From an uncultured Paraprevotella sp. (GTDB lineage Bacteria; Bacteroidota; Bacteroidia; Bacteroidales; Bacteroidaceae), in NCBI GenBank assembly GCA_947177395.1, contig CAMWUI010000022.1:1-47170 (forward strand): a stretch of DNA of 47,170 bases, read 5' to 3'. Shown in pieces: positions 34,335-42,759 of this stretch. A program made the position numbers and the translations under genes. Position 1 is the first letter of the stretch; each line of letters begins with the position of its first letter. Under the pieces are notes generated by a model. It was not told the origin of the DNA. It saw nothing but the letters and a program-made list of their open reading frames with translations, and made no database searches.

Positions 34335-35534
34335 TCAGGCATCGATACCTTTCTCATTCCGGTGGGCCAGATAGGTGTCGAGATCCTTGTCCCCCCGTCC
34401 GCTGACGGTGAGCACGACCACATCATCTTTTTTGAATGTCATTTTGGGAAGCAGTCCTAACGCATGTGCCGATTCGAGTGCGGGAATGATACCTTCCAGT
34501 CTGGTCAGTTCGTATGCCGCCTGCAGGGCCTCGTCATCGTTGATTGCCATGACTGTTGCACGGTGTTGACTTGCCAGATTGGCATGCATGGGGCCGATGC
34601 CGGGATAGTCCAGTCCTGCCGAAATGGAATAGGGTTCGATAATCTGTCCGTCTTCATCCTGCATCACCAGCGTACGGCTGCCATGTATGATACCCAAAGA
34701 GCCGCACTGTATGGTGGCGGCCGTTTCTCCGCTATCCACTCCGAGTCCTCCCGCTTCGCCAAGGTAAATGTTCACGCGCGTGTCATCTATATAATGGTAT
34801 ATGGTTCCGGCAGCATTCGACCCCCCCCCCACGCATGCAATCAGATAATCGGGATAATCCCTGCCTTCCTTTTCCAACAACTGTTCCTTTATCTCCGCGC
34901 TGATGACACTTTGCAGACGTGCCACCAGATCGGGGTAGGGATGAGGTCCCACGGTGGAGCCTATTATATAAAAGGTATCGGCCGGATGGCAACACCAGTC
35001 ACGGATAGCTTCGTTCGTGGCATCTTTCAGGGTCTTGTTACCGCTTTCCACAGGAAATACTTCCGCACCGAGCATCTTCATGCGCTCCACGTTCACATGC
35101 TGGCGTTTCACGTCCGTAGCTCCCATATACACGCGGCAGGGCATGTCCATCAGCGCGCAAACCGTAGCCGTGGCTACACCGTGCTGTCCGGCACCTGTTT
35201 CGGCAATGATACGTGTCTTTCCCATCTTTTTTGCCAGCAATATCTGCCCGATGGCATTGTTAATCTTATGCGCACCGGTATGATTCAGGTCTTCGCGCTT
35301 CAAGTACAGCCGACAACCGTACTTCTCGCTCAGGCGACGCGCATGATAAAGCGGAGAGGGCCGACCGACATAGTCCTTCAGCAGGGCATGGTATTCCTTC
35401 TTGAACTCTTCACTTTCAATGATGGGAAGATAAACTTCTTTCAGGTTTTCGACCGTCTTGTACAGTATTTCCGGAACATACGCTCCGCCGAATTCGCCGT
35501 AATATCCTTCTTCATTCACTTTATAAGTTTCCAT
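34335..35534 (-). CDS. trpB: Tryptophan synthase beta subunit
   Basis: 399 residues, PLP-dependent condensation of indole and serine. Motifs are [32 protein letters not shown] (PLP Lys), [14 protein letters not shown] (catalytic Glu) and the phosphate cup [12 protein letters not shown]. The last of these is encoded by a run of ten G on the coding strand (plus strand 34821-34830), a slippage-prone tract in a catalytic motif. TrpB is first in the operon and is separated from the promoter by the trp attenuator and leader peptide. Confidence 0.96.
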   Translation of the reverse strand: METYKVNEEGYYGEFGGAYVPEILYKTVENLKEVYLPIIESEEFKKEYHALLKDYVGRPSPLYHARRLSEKYGCRLYLKREDLNHTGAHKINNAIGQILLAKKMGKTRIIAETGAGQHGVATATVCALMDMPCRVYMGATDVKRQHVNVERMKMLGAEVFPVESGNKTLKDATNEAIRDWCCHPADTFYIIGSTVGPHPYPDLVARLQSVISAEIKEQLLEKEGRDYPDYLIACVGGGSNAAGTIYHYIDDTRVNIYLGEAGGLGVDSGETAATIQCGSLGIIHGSRTLVMQDEDGQIIEPYSISAGLDYPGIGPMHANLASQHRATVMAINDDEALQAAYELTRLEGIIPALESAHALGLLPKMTFKKDDVVVLTVSGRGDKDLDTYLAHRNEKGIDA

Positions 35535-35572
35535 ATTCGTTTATATATGTTTCATATCGATTTCTCTTTCAT

Positions 35573-35604
35573 AAAAAAAGACCTGCCGTAAGTACGACAG
35601 GTCT
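35573..35604 (-). terminator. trp operon attenuator terminator
   Basis: On the minus strand AGACCTGTCGT pairs with ACGGCAGGTCT (one mismatch) around a 4-base loop, followed by T7 (35573-35579 as A). It lies between the trpL stop and the trpB start, exactly where an attenuator should be. The antiterminator partner is not obvious. A long-range pair (35629-35638 with 35693-35702) enclosing the leader peptide would be broken by a ribosome on trpL. Confidence 0.88.
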
Positions 35605-35647
35605 CCGCTAAACTCTTATACCTTTGTTTATATGCAAGACTGGCTCC

Positions 35648-35707
35648 TCACGACTTTTTGAGTTCTGAGTTGCGCCACCACCAATATGTGTTCTTGCATA
35701 TATACAT
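35648..35707 (-). CDS. trpL: trp leader peptide with three consecutive Trp codons
   Basis: A 19-residue frame reads MYICKNTYWWWRNSELKKS on the minus strand, with three TGG codons in a row at 35675-35683, starting about 20 bp after the predicted transcription start. The downstream terminator and the trp biosynthetic genes make this a classical translational attenuator: a ribosome stalled on the Trp codons when charged tRNA-Trp is scarce should prevent terminator formation. An alternative frame (ATG at 35696-35698) has no Trp. I am confident of the reading frame and infer the mechanism. Confidence 0.85.
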   Translation of the reverse strand: MYICKNTYWWWRNSELKKS

Positions 35708-35734
35708 TGTATGTATTTTCCCTATTATTCGCTG

Positions 35735-35765
35735 CAAATTTATAAAATAAAGTCTTACCGACAAA
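35735..35765 (-). promoter_or_regulatory. Promoter of the trp operon
   Basis: On the minus strand TTTG (35762-35765), exactly 19 bases, then TAAATTTG (35735-35742). This is a full match to the Bacteroidota consensus TTTG-N19-TAnnTTTG, about 28 bp upstream of the trpL ATG. Confidence 0.85.
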
Positions 35766-35799
35766 CAAATCATTGTTTTTTTATCTCCCAGGCTTCATT

Positions 35800-36339
35800 T
35801 TATTCTTTTATTACCCGAAAATCGTATGCACGTATGTCTCCGTACTCATTAACGGGCGTCTGCGAAAGATCCACAAGAATATACTCCCCAGGAGCAAGAG
35901 GCCGGAGAGGGGAGACTGCAAATCCCATGTCGGGCAGGTTTTCTATATGGAACGAATGCAAATCCACACGCATATAGTCACAGTCATCAAAGGCTGCGGC
36001 CGGCATCTGCCGATGCGTCTTTTTCTCTTTCAAACGTATCAGGGCATAGTCGCTGAGCAACTGCTTTTTCGGATAGATGGCAAAACGAGGCTGGGAATCG
36101 GCCAGCTGTCCGGCATGCGCGTTCCAAAAGTAGCGGACAATCTTCCGTCCCACGTTAATCCCCTGTATATCCCATCCTTTTTTCAGTTCCGACTGACTGT
36201 CTGATGCTTTCATCGGATATGGAGTTCCTTCCACATAAATGAAAACAACCGGTTGCGGGGCATCCATCTGAGCTTTCATCCCCCCGGACGTCAGAAACGC
36301 AAAGAACAGCAACAATAGTTTTACCGGATTCATAGCCAT
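35800..36339 (-). CDS. Secreted protein of unknown function
   Basis: 179 residues with an N-terminal signal peptide (MAMNPVKLLLLFFAFLTSGGMKAQ, cleavage after KAQ). The mature part looks beta-rich (VVFIYVEGTPYPMKASD, FAIYPKKQLLSDYALIRLKEKK, RVDLHSFHIENLPDMGFAVSPLRPLAPGEYILVDLSQ). The end resembles the beta-sandwich tail of many Bacteroidales surface or periplasmic proteins. I do not recognise a family. The start could also be the second ATG, two codons in. It is 12 bp downstream of the B3/4 gene and probably co-transcribed. Confidence 0.7.
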   Translation of the reverse strand: MAMNPVKLLLLFFAFLTSGGMKAQMDAPQPVVFIYVEGTPYPMKASDSQSELKKGWDIQGINVGRKIVRYFWNAHAGQLADSQPRFAIYPKKQLLSDYALIRLKEKKTHRQMPAAAFDDCDYMRVDLHSFHIENLPDMGFAVSPLRPLAPGEYILVDLSQTPVNEYGDIRAYDFRVIKE

Positions 36340-36351
36340 AAAGTTTTAAAG

Positions 36352-37017
36352 TTAGAAGAAAAAGACCGTCTCGTTTTGCATGCCGGCATAGCGTTTCAAC
36401 CGCTCCACCAAAAAGCCGGCACACGCTTCCACTTGCTGCCGGTTGCCGTCATAACCGTTGATGATAGTCAGCAGCCGGGCAGAGGACACGGTCAGTTTGG
36501 TACGCTCATGGTCGCTGGTCGGAGTCCCGATGCCTCCTTCCGTATCCCGATAGACCGGCAGTCCCTCGATGTTGAGCGGACCGCGCCCGATACCCTCATA
36601 AGGTTCGCCGGGCTTTCCGACTCCCAGCACCAAGCGGTCGCCTTTTATCTTGTCGAAGTCGAACCCGCCAATGGAATATCCGTAGGCAATGGAGGCCAGG
36701 TTGATGACATCCACCACCGTATTCACCCTATACAACTCATGTCCCTTCAGCACGCGCCTCACCAATGCCTCGCCCGACGGACGGTAGCGACTGGGATCCT
36801 TGCCACAGTTTTTATATGCCTGTCGGGTTGCCTGTATAGACGGCATATCTTTGAGGGACTCGGGAGTATAACGGGCACAATAATCCCGGCAGAACACATC
36901 AATTTCTTCCCACAGCGCCTCACAGCATCCGCTGTTACGGATTTCCGCATATACGGCAGCTCCCAGAAAACCGGGACAAGCCCTGCGCAACTCTTCCGAT
37001 ACTGTTATATCTATCAT
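36352..37017 (-). CDS. Stand-alone B3/4 domain protein
   Basis: 221 residues resembling the B3/B4 editing module of PheT: QATRQAYKNCGKDPSRYRPSGEALVRRVLKG, NTVVDVINLASIAYGYSIGGFDFDKI and GEPYEGIGRGPLNIEGLPVYRDTEGGIGTPTSDHERT. Free-standing B3/4 proteins are widespread, and some are thought to act on mischarged tRNAs or aminoacyl compounds. The substrate of this one is unknown. It is cytoplasmic and lies 18 bp after the nuclease gene on the minus strand. Confidence 0.87.
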   Translation of the reverse strand: MIDITVSEELRRACPGFLGAAVYAEIRNSGCCEALWEEIDVFCRDYCARYTPESLKDMPSIQATRQAYKNCGKDPSRYRPSGEALVRRVLKGHELYRVNTVVDVINLASIAYGYSIGGFDFDKIKGDRLVLGVGKPGEPYEGIGRGPLNIEGLPVYRDTEGGIGTPTSDHERTKLTVSSARLLTIINGYDGNRQQVEACAGFLVERLKRYAGMQNETVFFF

Positions 37018-37035
37018 AAATAAAAGTCTGTTATT

Positions 37036-37935
37036 CTATTTCCAATCATTAGGATTACATTCAGCCTCAGCCTTTTTCTCGATTTCCTTCGGCAGTTTGC
37101 TAAAGAAGTCGATACCCGTCTGTCGCTCCACTTCGTCCACGCTCACCGCATACTCCCGCATGGGACGGTCGGTTTTCTCATGGGGATATATGAAGCCGAT
37201 GGCCTTGGCGTCTCCGTCCTCCGTCAGCCGGAGAAAGACCTTAAAGAAACCGTCCGGCACGGTCACCCGGCTTTCTCCTATGGTCCGGTGCTTGCCGTCT
37301 CTGATTACAGGGCCGCACACTATGTAGATACGTTCATACCTGCGTGCCCACTTGCGCGATTTCTCCTCCAGTTCCTTCCAGTCTCCTCCGTTCAGCGAAT
37401 GAAGCTGGGGGCAGATGTTGCTAAAGTAAAAACATTCCGTCATCGCCTGCGCGCTCATCTTGTTATCGGCCGCCGGACACATGTGCCCACGGTCGAATCC
37501 GGAACCCCGGTAGTCACCGTCCACTGCCGTGGTTCCTTTCGTCACATCGGGATCGGGCTGAAAGTTATCGCTCCGGGCTTCCTTGCCCTGTGTCCGTTCT
37601 TTCGTCAGTTCCCAGGCCACCCAGTTGGGCAACTTATGCTTGCGGTTGAACGAAACCGTATAGGCCGTGTGCCATATCACCTCCTCCGGGCGATCGGTAA
37701 GAAAAGCCGGAATCTCCAGCCTCATCAGCCGCCTCTCACTTGCTGCGTCTTTTCTCCTTTTCTTCTTCGCATCCGCCTTTCCACGGCTTGTCCCGCCGTC
37801 GTCCTCCGGCACCGGAGCCGCAACGTCCGTCCGCCCGTCAGCGGCCATACCGCCCAGCCACGCCCTCACATCTTCATTGCCCGTGCCCAGCAAAGCCGCC
37901 GTGCCCAGCAGGACTGCAATCAACAGTTTCTTCAT
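37036..37935 (-). CDS. Secreted DNA/RNA non-specific endonuclease (NUC1 type)
   Basis: 299 residues with a signal peptide (MKKLLIAVLLGTAALLGTG). A low-complexity basic region (KADAKKKRRK) follows, then a betabeta-alpha-metal nuclease domain. The signature FDRGHMCPAADN contains the catalytic His151, and SNICPQLHSLNGGDW supplies the metal-binding Asn. The last ~100 residues include VCGPVIRD and VPDGFFKVFL, as in the family. It probably degrades extracellular or periplasmic nucleic acid for nutrient supply. It may be co-transcribed with the B3/4 gene behind it. Confidence 0.92.
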   Translation of the reverse strand: MKKLLIAVLLGTAALLGTGNEDVRAWLGGMAADGRTDVAAPVPEDDGGTSRGKADAKKKRRKDAASERRLMRLEIPAFLTDRPEEVIWHTAYTVSFNRKHKLPNWVAWELTKERTQGKEARSDNFQPDPDVTKGTTAVDGDYRGSGFDRGHMCPAADNKMSAQAMTECFYFSNICPQLHSLNGGDWKELEEKSRKWARRYERIYIVCGPVIRDGKHRTIGESRVTVPDGFFKVFLRLTEDGDAKAIGFIYPHEKTDRPMREYAVSVDEVERQTGIDFFSKLPKEIEKKAEAECNPNDWK

Positions 37936-37959
37936 GATGTTCCGATGCTTCGATTGTTG

Positions 37960-39054
37960 TTAAAAACGCCAGTAGAGCTGCACGTCGAACGAATTGTAAT
38001 ACTTATCCCCACGGGAAGCCATGTCTTCCGTGAAATTATAGTTGGCCTGCAACTTCAGATTCTTGCACAAGTAATAATTGGCCGAAGCGCCATACAGACT
38101 CTTCTGGCTGTCGCGAGTACGGTAGTCGCGATAGACATCCCAACGGGCATACAGTTTGGTACGTTTCCCGGCGGGAGCGCCCACAAGCACATACCAGGCA
38201 TCGGACCTGTCATTACCGGTCACTGTCAAGCTTCCGTCCTCCGCTGCGACATAATCGGAAATCTTATGTCCTTGGCTCAAGGCATATTCCGCACGCACCG
38301 TCCAGCGGGATTCATATTTGACACCGCACGAAAAACGGTTGCGGTCCACCGTGATGCCGTTTTTCGTATAACTTCCTCCCCAGCCGAACGCACTGATGGC
38401 CAAGTCTTTTACCGGCACCACCCACAGTCCTCCGATTACATCCTTGCCACGGTTTTCATCCCCATGATTGATGCCCTGTCCGTTGTACACACCCACCTGA
38501 TAGTGCAGGAAGCTATGTCCGTCGGACTTGCGGGTAAAAAGGTCGCCCTGCAATTGCAGACCGATGTCACGTCCTCCGCAACAATGTTCGCCGATCCGGT
38601 CGTTCATACCGGCCAATTTGTCTATCAGCTGTGAATAGCTTCCCATACCGATGTCCCACGGATGCATAGGGTTTTCAAAAGTGAAAGCCCGCTTGAATTG
38701 TCCAAACTTGACATTTACATATTTATATTTACACCATTCAATCCATGCATCCACGATATGCGGCCCCCGTTCTTTGGACGTCCCGGACACTCCGTTCATT
38801 TCCATCTGGAAGTTGTATTTAAAATCCATCATCTTTCCTCCGGCATACACGCGCACCAGCCGCAGGTCGAAATTCGTATGACTCTTGTTCGACGCGCTCA
38901 GGTCTTCGTCCGACACAGAAGCCTTGCCGATGACATACCCGCCCAATGTTACGTTTTGCTTGAAATCTTCCCAATACCGGGCTTTCTTGTCCTGGGCCGA
39001 TAGGGAAGACAGCCCCAGCAAGGCGATAGCCGCCAATGTGATTCTACGATTCAT
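37960..39054 (-). CDS. Porin, phosphate-selective O/P type
   Basis: 364 residues with signal peptide MNRRITLAAIALLGLSSLSAQ and a beta-barrel-type sequence of alternating hydrophobic strands, ending YWRF with a C-terminal Phe. FDLRLVRVYAGGKMMDFKYNFQMEMNG and WIEWCKYKYVNVKFGQFKRAFTFENPMHPWD are typical of the phosphate-selective porin O/P family common in Bacteroidales. Actual selectivity cannot be inferred. It lies 24 bp upstream of the nuclease gene, so the two may be expressed together, linking nucleic acid breakdown to phosphate uptake. Confidence 0.87.
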   Translation of the reverse strand: MNRRITLAAIALLGLSSLSAQDKKARYWEDFKQNVTLGGYVIGKASVSDEDLSASNKSHTNFDLRLVRVYAGGKMMDFKYNFQMEMNGVSGTSKERGPHIVDAWIEWCKYKYVNVKFGQFKRAFTFENPMHPWDIGMGSYSQLIDKLAGMNDRIGEHCCGGRDIGLQLQGDLFTRKSDGHSFLHYQVGVYNGQGINHGDENRGKDVIGGLWVVPVKDLAISAFGWGGSYTKNGITVDRNRFSCGVKYESRWTVRAEYALSQGHKISDYVAAEDGSLTVTGNDRSDAWYVLVGAPAGKRTKLYARWDVYRDYRTRDSQKSLYGASANYYLCKNLKLQANYNFTEDMASRGDKYYNSFDVQLYWRF

Positions 39055-39095
39055 CTGTTCCTGTTGTTTAGATGGATATTATAAATAAGGTTACA

Positions 39096-39103
39096 CAAAA
39101 TTA
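39096..39103 (-). promoter_or_regulatory. Promoter -7 element of the porin gene
   Basis: CAAAATTA on the plus strand reads TAATTTTG on the minus strand, matching TAnnTTTG, 42 bp upstream of the porin ATG. Confidence 0.55.
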
Positions 39104-39172
39104 CAATAATTTCTGAAATAGAAAGAGAGATTGTAAATATATTAAGTTAAGCAGCCTGGCAGAAGCTCTCCC

Positions 39173-39250
39173 GACAGTCATGATAAGACCGTGCCAATAG
39201 TCATACTACTGCTGTAGCAACAGTTATCATACTACCATCGCATCAGTTAT
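39173..39250. repeat. Degenerate ~23-bp tandem repeat
   Basis: Three to four decayed units with a period of about 23-24 bp contain AACAGTTATCATACTAC, CAATAGTCATACTACTG and similar. The period equals that of the arrays at 12964-13196, but the sequence is different. It lies just upstream of the point where base composition falls. Confidence 0.55.
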
Positions 39251-39787
39251 TTAAGTTTTAGTAAGAGGCATACGATCATAAGTGTTTGAAAGCCAAGGAA
39301 TGTTATTGCTAAATAATTACGTCTTTGGATATTTTCCCTTAAAAAAACATAAATACCACTAATAAAAGCCACTGAAATTTTCAGGTTTACAAAAGATTTT
39401 ATAAAATTGTGCCACTAATTGGAGACTCCTGCTTAAAAACAGGTGAATAGCCATGAGGTCAAGAAGGCATCGATGCTTTTATCCTTTCCTACTAAAGTCT
39501 GGAAAACTTATATGAATGAAGGATAGAAACTGACATGCCCCTCTTGTGTACCAATGAAAGTAAATACAGATACAGCCTTGACTGTATCCGTTAAGTTCAT
39601 AGTATACGGATGGGGTTGTAGTTTAGTGTTCATTTCATTCAAGGTTATTCCAGAGCCGTGTAGGAGGATGGGCGTAGATGAAGCTCCATCCTTTTTGCGT
39701 TTTATATACAATAGTCTGCCGAATTTTGTGGAGTTATAGGCATTAAAATGTGATAATAAACCATCAATCATTATAACTACATAAATT
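39251..39787. other. Gene-free boundary before the accessory operon
   Basis: No convincing gene is present. Short open frames on both strands at 39508-39885 lack recognisable similarity and overlap each other. AT content rises here. A loose promoter-like GAATTTTG lies near 39721. The stretch marks the left border of the accessory operon. I see no direct repeat, integrase or tRNA fragment that would define an attachment site. Confidence 0.5.
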
Positions 39788-40738
39788 ATGAGCAGTAAAA
39801 AAACTTTATGTGAACTGTTTGAGTCAAATAAGGCAGAACTGCAACAGACCCTTACAGGCATAGTTTTGCCAAAGGATCTTGGCAAGGCACAAAAAGCTGT
39901 TTCTTTATATCTGGAGAAGGTTTTTGACTCAGAAGGAGAGTTCCGTCAAAATCTCACACAATCAGAAGATTTCATTCTCGAAGCAGCCATTTCGCTACTA
40001 AATGCGCAGCAGAAGATAAGTTCAGTACTGACAAAAGAGGCTGGTAATACATCTGCCCCAAAGAAACTGCGTCCTTCTACTACAGCGCAAGAGACTACGC
40101 AGTCATCACGAGGCTTTAAGGCAGATTCGTCATATACTTTGGTTGGTGCTGCTAGTGGTGCAATTGCAGGTAAACTCCTTCTTGGAGGATGGGGAACCGT
40201 ATTTGGTGCAATTGCTGGTGTGGCATTGTCGGCATATATGTCTAATAAGATGCAAGCGCAACCTAAACCACAGCCTCAGGTCGCCCCAAGGACTGTAGTA
40301 GAGGAGAACCCTAACAAGCCTATCGATGTAGATTGTTTTATTGGTATCGTACATGATGTATGTGAGAGCGTTGACAACCTTATCGGCACATTCCGCGCTC
40401 AAGTAAATCGTGTAGTTCAGAAATACGAGTCACAAGAAAAGCCTACTTTGGACAAGGAGTATCGTCCTCTTCTCGAAAGCATACAGAGCCTTGTCGGTTA
40501 TGAGCGCAACCATGATGTAAGTGAGGAAAAATACATCAAGAAGGTTCAGGAGAGAATAGAAGATTTGGCAGAGTCACTTGATAATTACGATATTACATTA
40601 GAGAACTATTCTGATGAAACAGCATCATGGTTCGACAAGGTCTCTTCGCCAAATGCAACTGAACTAAAAGTGGTGTTCCCTGCCGTTATTAAGAATGGCA
40701 TTCTTATAATTCCAGGAAAGATTTTCATTCCTGCTTAA
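39788..40738 (+). CDS. Glycine-zipper protein with GrpE-like C-terminus (operon gene 1)
   Basis: 316 residues. An N-terminal helical part (1-100, LCELFESNKAELQQTL) is followed by a Thr/Ser-rich linker. A hydrophobic glycine zipper spans about 118-148 (GAASGAIAGKLLLGGWG, then VFGAIAGVALSAYM). A Pro/Gln linker (QAQPKPQPQV) and a helical C-terminal half follow. The last ~30 residues (DKVSSPNATELKVVFPAVIKNG, then ILIIPGKIFIPA) resemble the beta-head ending of GrpE nucleotide-exchange factors. Together with the Hsp70-like gene next door this suggests a dedicated, membrane-linked exchange factor. The GrpE relation is my inference from a weak pattern. It is the first gene of the operon. Confidence 0.6.
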   Translation: MSSKKTLCELFESNKAELQQTLTGIVLPKDLGKAQKAVSLYLEKVFDSEGEFRQNLTQSEDFILEAAISLLNAQQKISSVLTKEAGNTSAPKKLRPSTTAQETTQSSRGFKADSSYTLVGAASGAIAGKLLLGGWGTVFGAIAGVALSAYMSNKMQAQPKPQPQVAPRTVVEENPNKPIDVDCFIGIVHDVCESVDNLIGTFRAQVNRVVQKYESQEKPTLDKEYRPLLESIQSLVGYERNHDVSEEKYIKKVQERIEDLAESLDNYDITLENYSDETASWFDKVSSPNATELKVVFPAVIKNGILIIPGKIFIPA

Positions 40739-40748
40739 AACAATAACG

Positions 40749-40817
40749 ATGGAGATGAATATCCAGTTATGGAACATTATTGATGCGCTTCAAACTAACA
40801 AAATAGTCAAGTTTTAA
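40749..40817 (+). CDS. Candidate 22-residue microprotein between operon genes 1 and 2
   Basis: A 22-codon frame (starts MEMNIQLWNIIDALQ, ends NKIVKF) fits exactly between the neighbours: it begins 10 bases after the first gene and its stop is 2 bases before the ATG of the Hsp70-like gene. Its composition would suit an amphipathic helix. It may be a translated linker that couples the two genes or a chance frame. No homology is known to me. Confidence 0.35.
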   Translation: MEMNIQLWNIIDALQTNKIVKF

Positions 40818-40819
40818 TT

Positions 40820-42754
40820 ATGAAAGAAGAACAGAAAAAGCAAATTGAATATATTATCGGCATAGATTTAGGTCACGGCGAAACCTCTGCTGCCATCTGT
40901 CCGATGCAATGGGACACCGCTGTTGGACAGTTGGATCCAGCCAAAGACCTTGACATGGGAGGTAACAAGAAGGTTATGCCTTCTGCTATTACCATCCTCG
41001 ACAACGGCAACGCTTATATCGGCGATGCAGCATTCAACCCTGATGTGCTAAAGCAAGCTACAGTAAGGGTATGTTTCAAACAAGCACCTAAGGATGTCAA
41101 TGGTGATGCTGAGAAAATAATGATCCGTTTCATGCACGAGGTTTACAAAAGAATACGCGAGAACAACAAAGCTATTCTTACCGATACAAACCACCTCGTT
41201 TACATCGCAACTCCATCAGGTTGGGACAAACCAACTCAGGACCTGTACGTAAAAATGGCGCGCATTGCAGAATTACCTATCGCAGGTGTTACAAAAGAGT
41301 CTCGCGCCGCATTCGTTCGCGCGCAACATGACGCTACATCTGGACTTGGACGCAATATTGACAAAGGTTCTATTGTGTTCGATATGGGTTCCAGTACGTT
41401 GGACTTTACTTACATGAACAAGCTCCTGCCTGGACTAGTCGATCATGGATATGATTGTGGCGCATCTTTCATCGAGAAAAGTATCTATGCACAACAGCAG
41501 AAAGAAAGCGACGCTATCAAGCTGTTTGAAACCAAATATCCTAGACTGATTGACTATCTTGTATTCGAAACAAGAAATGTTAAGGAGCAGGTATATTTTG
41601 ACCCTTCTCTGAAAGTTAAGAAAACTATTAACTTCGATGACATCATTGATGACGAAGATCTTGAAGATGAACGTTTCAAACTGACGTTTAAGCCAGGTGA
41701 GCTTAATGAGTTCCTTGGTAAGAATGGTTACATAAAGAGTATTGAAGATGCGATGATTGACTACAAACAGAACCATATAGCCAATCAAGACATCTATGGC
41801 GTATTCCTCACAGGTGGTGCTTCACAAATGGACTTCATTGTTCCATTAGTTTGCAAGTGTTGGGGAGTAGAACCTTCACAAGTTTATAGAGACCAAGACC
41901 CTTCACTTACCATTTCTCAGGGCGTTGCAGAGGTTGCACGCATGGACTTGCGCACTGATGGTATGGATGTGGGCTTGGAAGAGGAAATCAACGCTTTCTT
42001 GAAAGGTAGTCAGACCTTTGATGTTTTTGTTGAGAACTTTGGACACGATCTCTGGGATAAAGTGACTGATGACATAGGCGGTGTTGTTACTGCATGGAGA
42101 GACGCAAAGGAGAACTACAGCATAAATATACTTCAAACCGTAATTTCTGATACCGTTCAAGAAAGTGTAGCTGAGTTTTCTTCTAATGCACCAGCCTACG
42201 TAGAGAGTGCCATAAAAGAAAGTACACAGGAGATTCGAGATAAGGTTGAAAGTATCATTGCTGTATATAGTTCACAAGGTGTAGAAATCAACCTACCTAA
42301 TAATGTGAAACTTGGAGAGGTAAACCTTTCTGACATCAACATGGACTCAGTGTTGTATGGTATTTCAGAGAAATTGAAAGAAGATAGTGACAATTGGGGT
42401 GCAGCAATTGGCGGCGCAGCAATTGGTGGTGCTGTTGCTATGCTCCTTGGTGGTCCGCTTACATGGCTTATTGGCGGTGGTGCTCTACTGGCAAAATGGT
42501 TGTTCAGCGAAGAAAAGACAGAAGAGCAGAAGCAAGCCGAAGCTATGGCTCGTGAGTTGGATGCAGGCCAAAGAGCACAGGTGTTCAATTCTATAAACAA
42601 GGAATGGAAATCTATCTGTTCGTCTGTCGAAACATCTATTAGAGAAGCACTTACTAGTGACAAGAGCATTAAAAACTCGATCAACAAGGTTTCAAAGGAG
42701 TTTATGCAAGCTTATAAGGATAGTTTGAAATCTGCTCGTATATTGGTTGACTAA
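40820..42754 (+). CDS. Hsp70/actin-fold ATPase with C-terminal glycine zipper (operon gene 2)
   Basis: 644 residues. The nucleotide-binding fold of Hsp70 proteins is visible: phosphate-1 IIGIDLGHGETSAAI (D16), phosphate-2 VFDMGSSTLDF (D188, T193, D195) and adenosine motif VFLTGGASQMDF near residue 330. The canonical DnaK substrate-binding beta-domain is not recognisable. From about 390 on the protein is largely helical. A strong hydrophobic glycine zipper at about 524-562 (GAAIGGAAIGGAVAMLLGGP and LTWLIGGGALLAKWLF) is followed by a helical tail. It should therefore hydrolyse ATP and insert into, or pack against, a membrane. It is not DnaK (no linker, wrong domain order). Preceded by a GrpE-like and followed by a HerA-like gene. 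Confidence 0.78.
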   Translation: MKEEQKKQIEYIIGIDLGHGETSAAICPMQWDTAVGQLDPAKDLDMGGNKKVMPSAITILDNGNAYIGDAAFNPDVLKQATVRVCFKQAPKDVNGDAEKIMIRFMHEVYKRIRENNKAILTDTNHLVYIATPSGWDKPTQDLYVKMARIAELPIAGVTKESRAAFVRAQHDATSGLGRNIDKGSIVFDMGSSTLDFTYMNKLLPGLVDHGYDCGASFIEKSIYAQQQKESDAIKLFETKYPRLIDYLVFETRNVKEQVYFDPSLKVKKTINFDDIIDDEDLEDERFKLTFKPGELNEFLGKNGYIKSIEDAMIDYKQNHIANQDIYGVFLTGGASQMDFIVPLVCKCWGVEPSQVYRDQDPSLTISQGVAEVARMDLRTDGMDVGLEEEINAFLKGSQTFDVFVENFGHDLWDKVTDDIGGVVTAWRDAKENYSINILQTVISDTVQESVAEFSSNAPAYVESAIKESTQEIRDKVESIIAVYSSQGVEINLPNNVKLGEVNLSDINMDSVLYGISEKLKEDSDNWGAAIGGAAIGGAVAMLLGGPLTWLIGGGALLAKWLFSEEKTEEQKQAEAMARELDAGQRAQVFNSINKEWKSICSSVETSIREALTSDKSIKNSINKVSKEFMQAYKDSLKSARILVD

Positions 42755-42759
42755 TAGTT

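Noticed and set aside
39508-39885. Minus-strand frame of 125 residues before the accessory operon
   Set aside because: It overlaps the start of the first operon gene, has no recognisable domain and no clear promoter. I could not exclude an old gene fragment.
40820-42754. Annotation as DnaK chaperone or as plasmid-partition ParM
   Set aside because: The actin-fold motifs match Hsp70-type ATPases, but the DnaK substrate domain and linker are missing. The glycine zipper does not fit ParM either.
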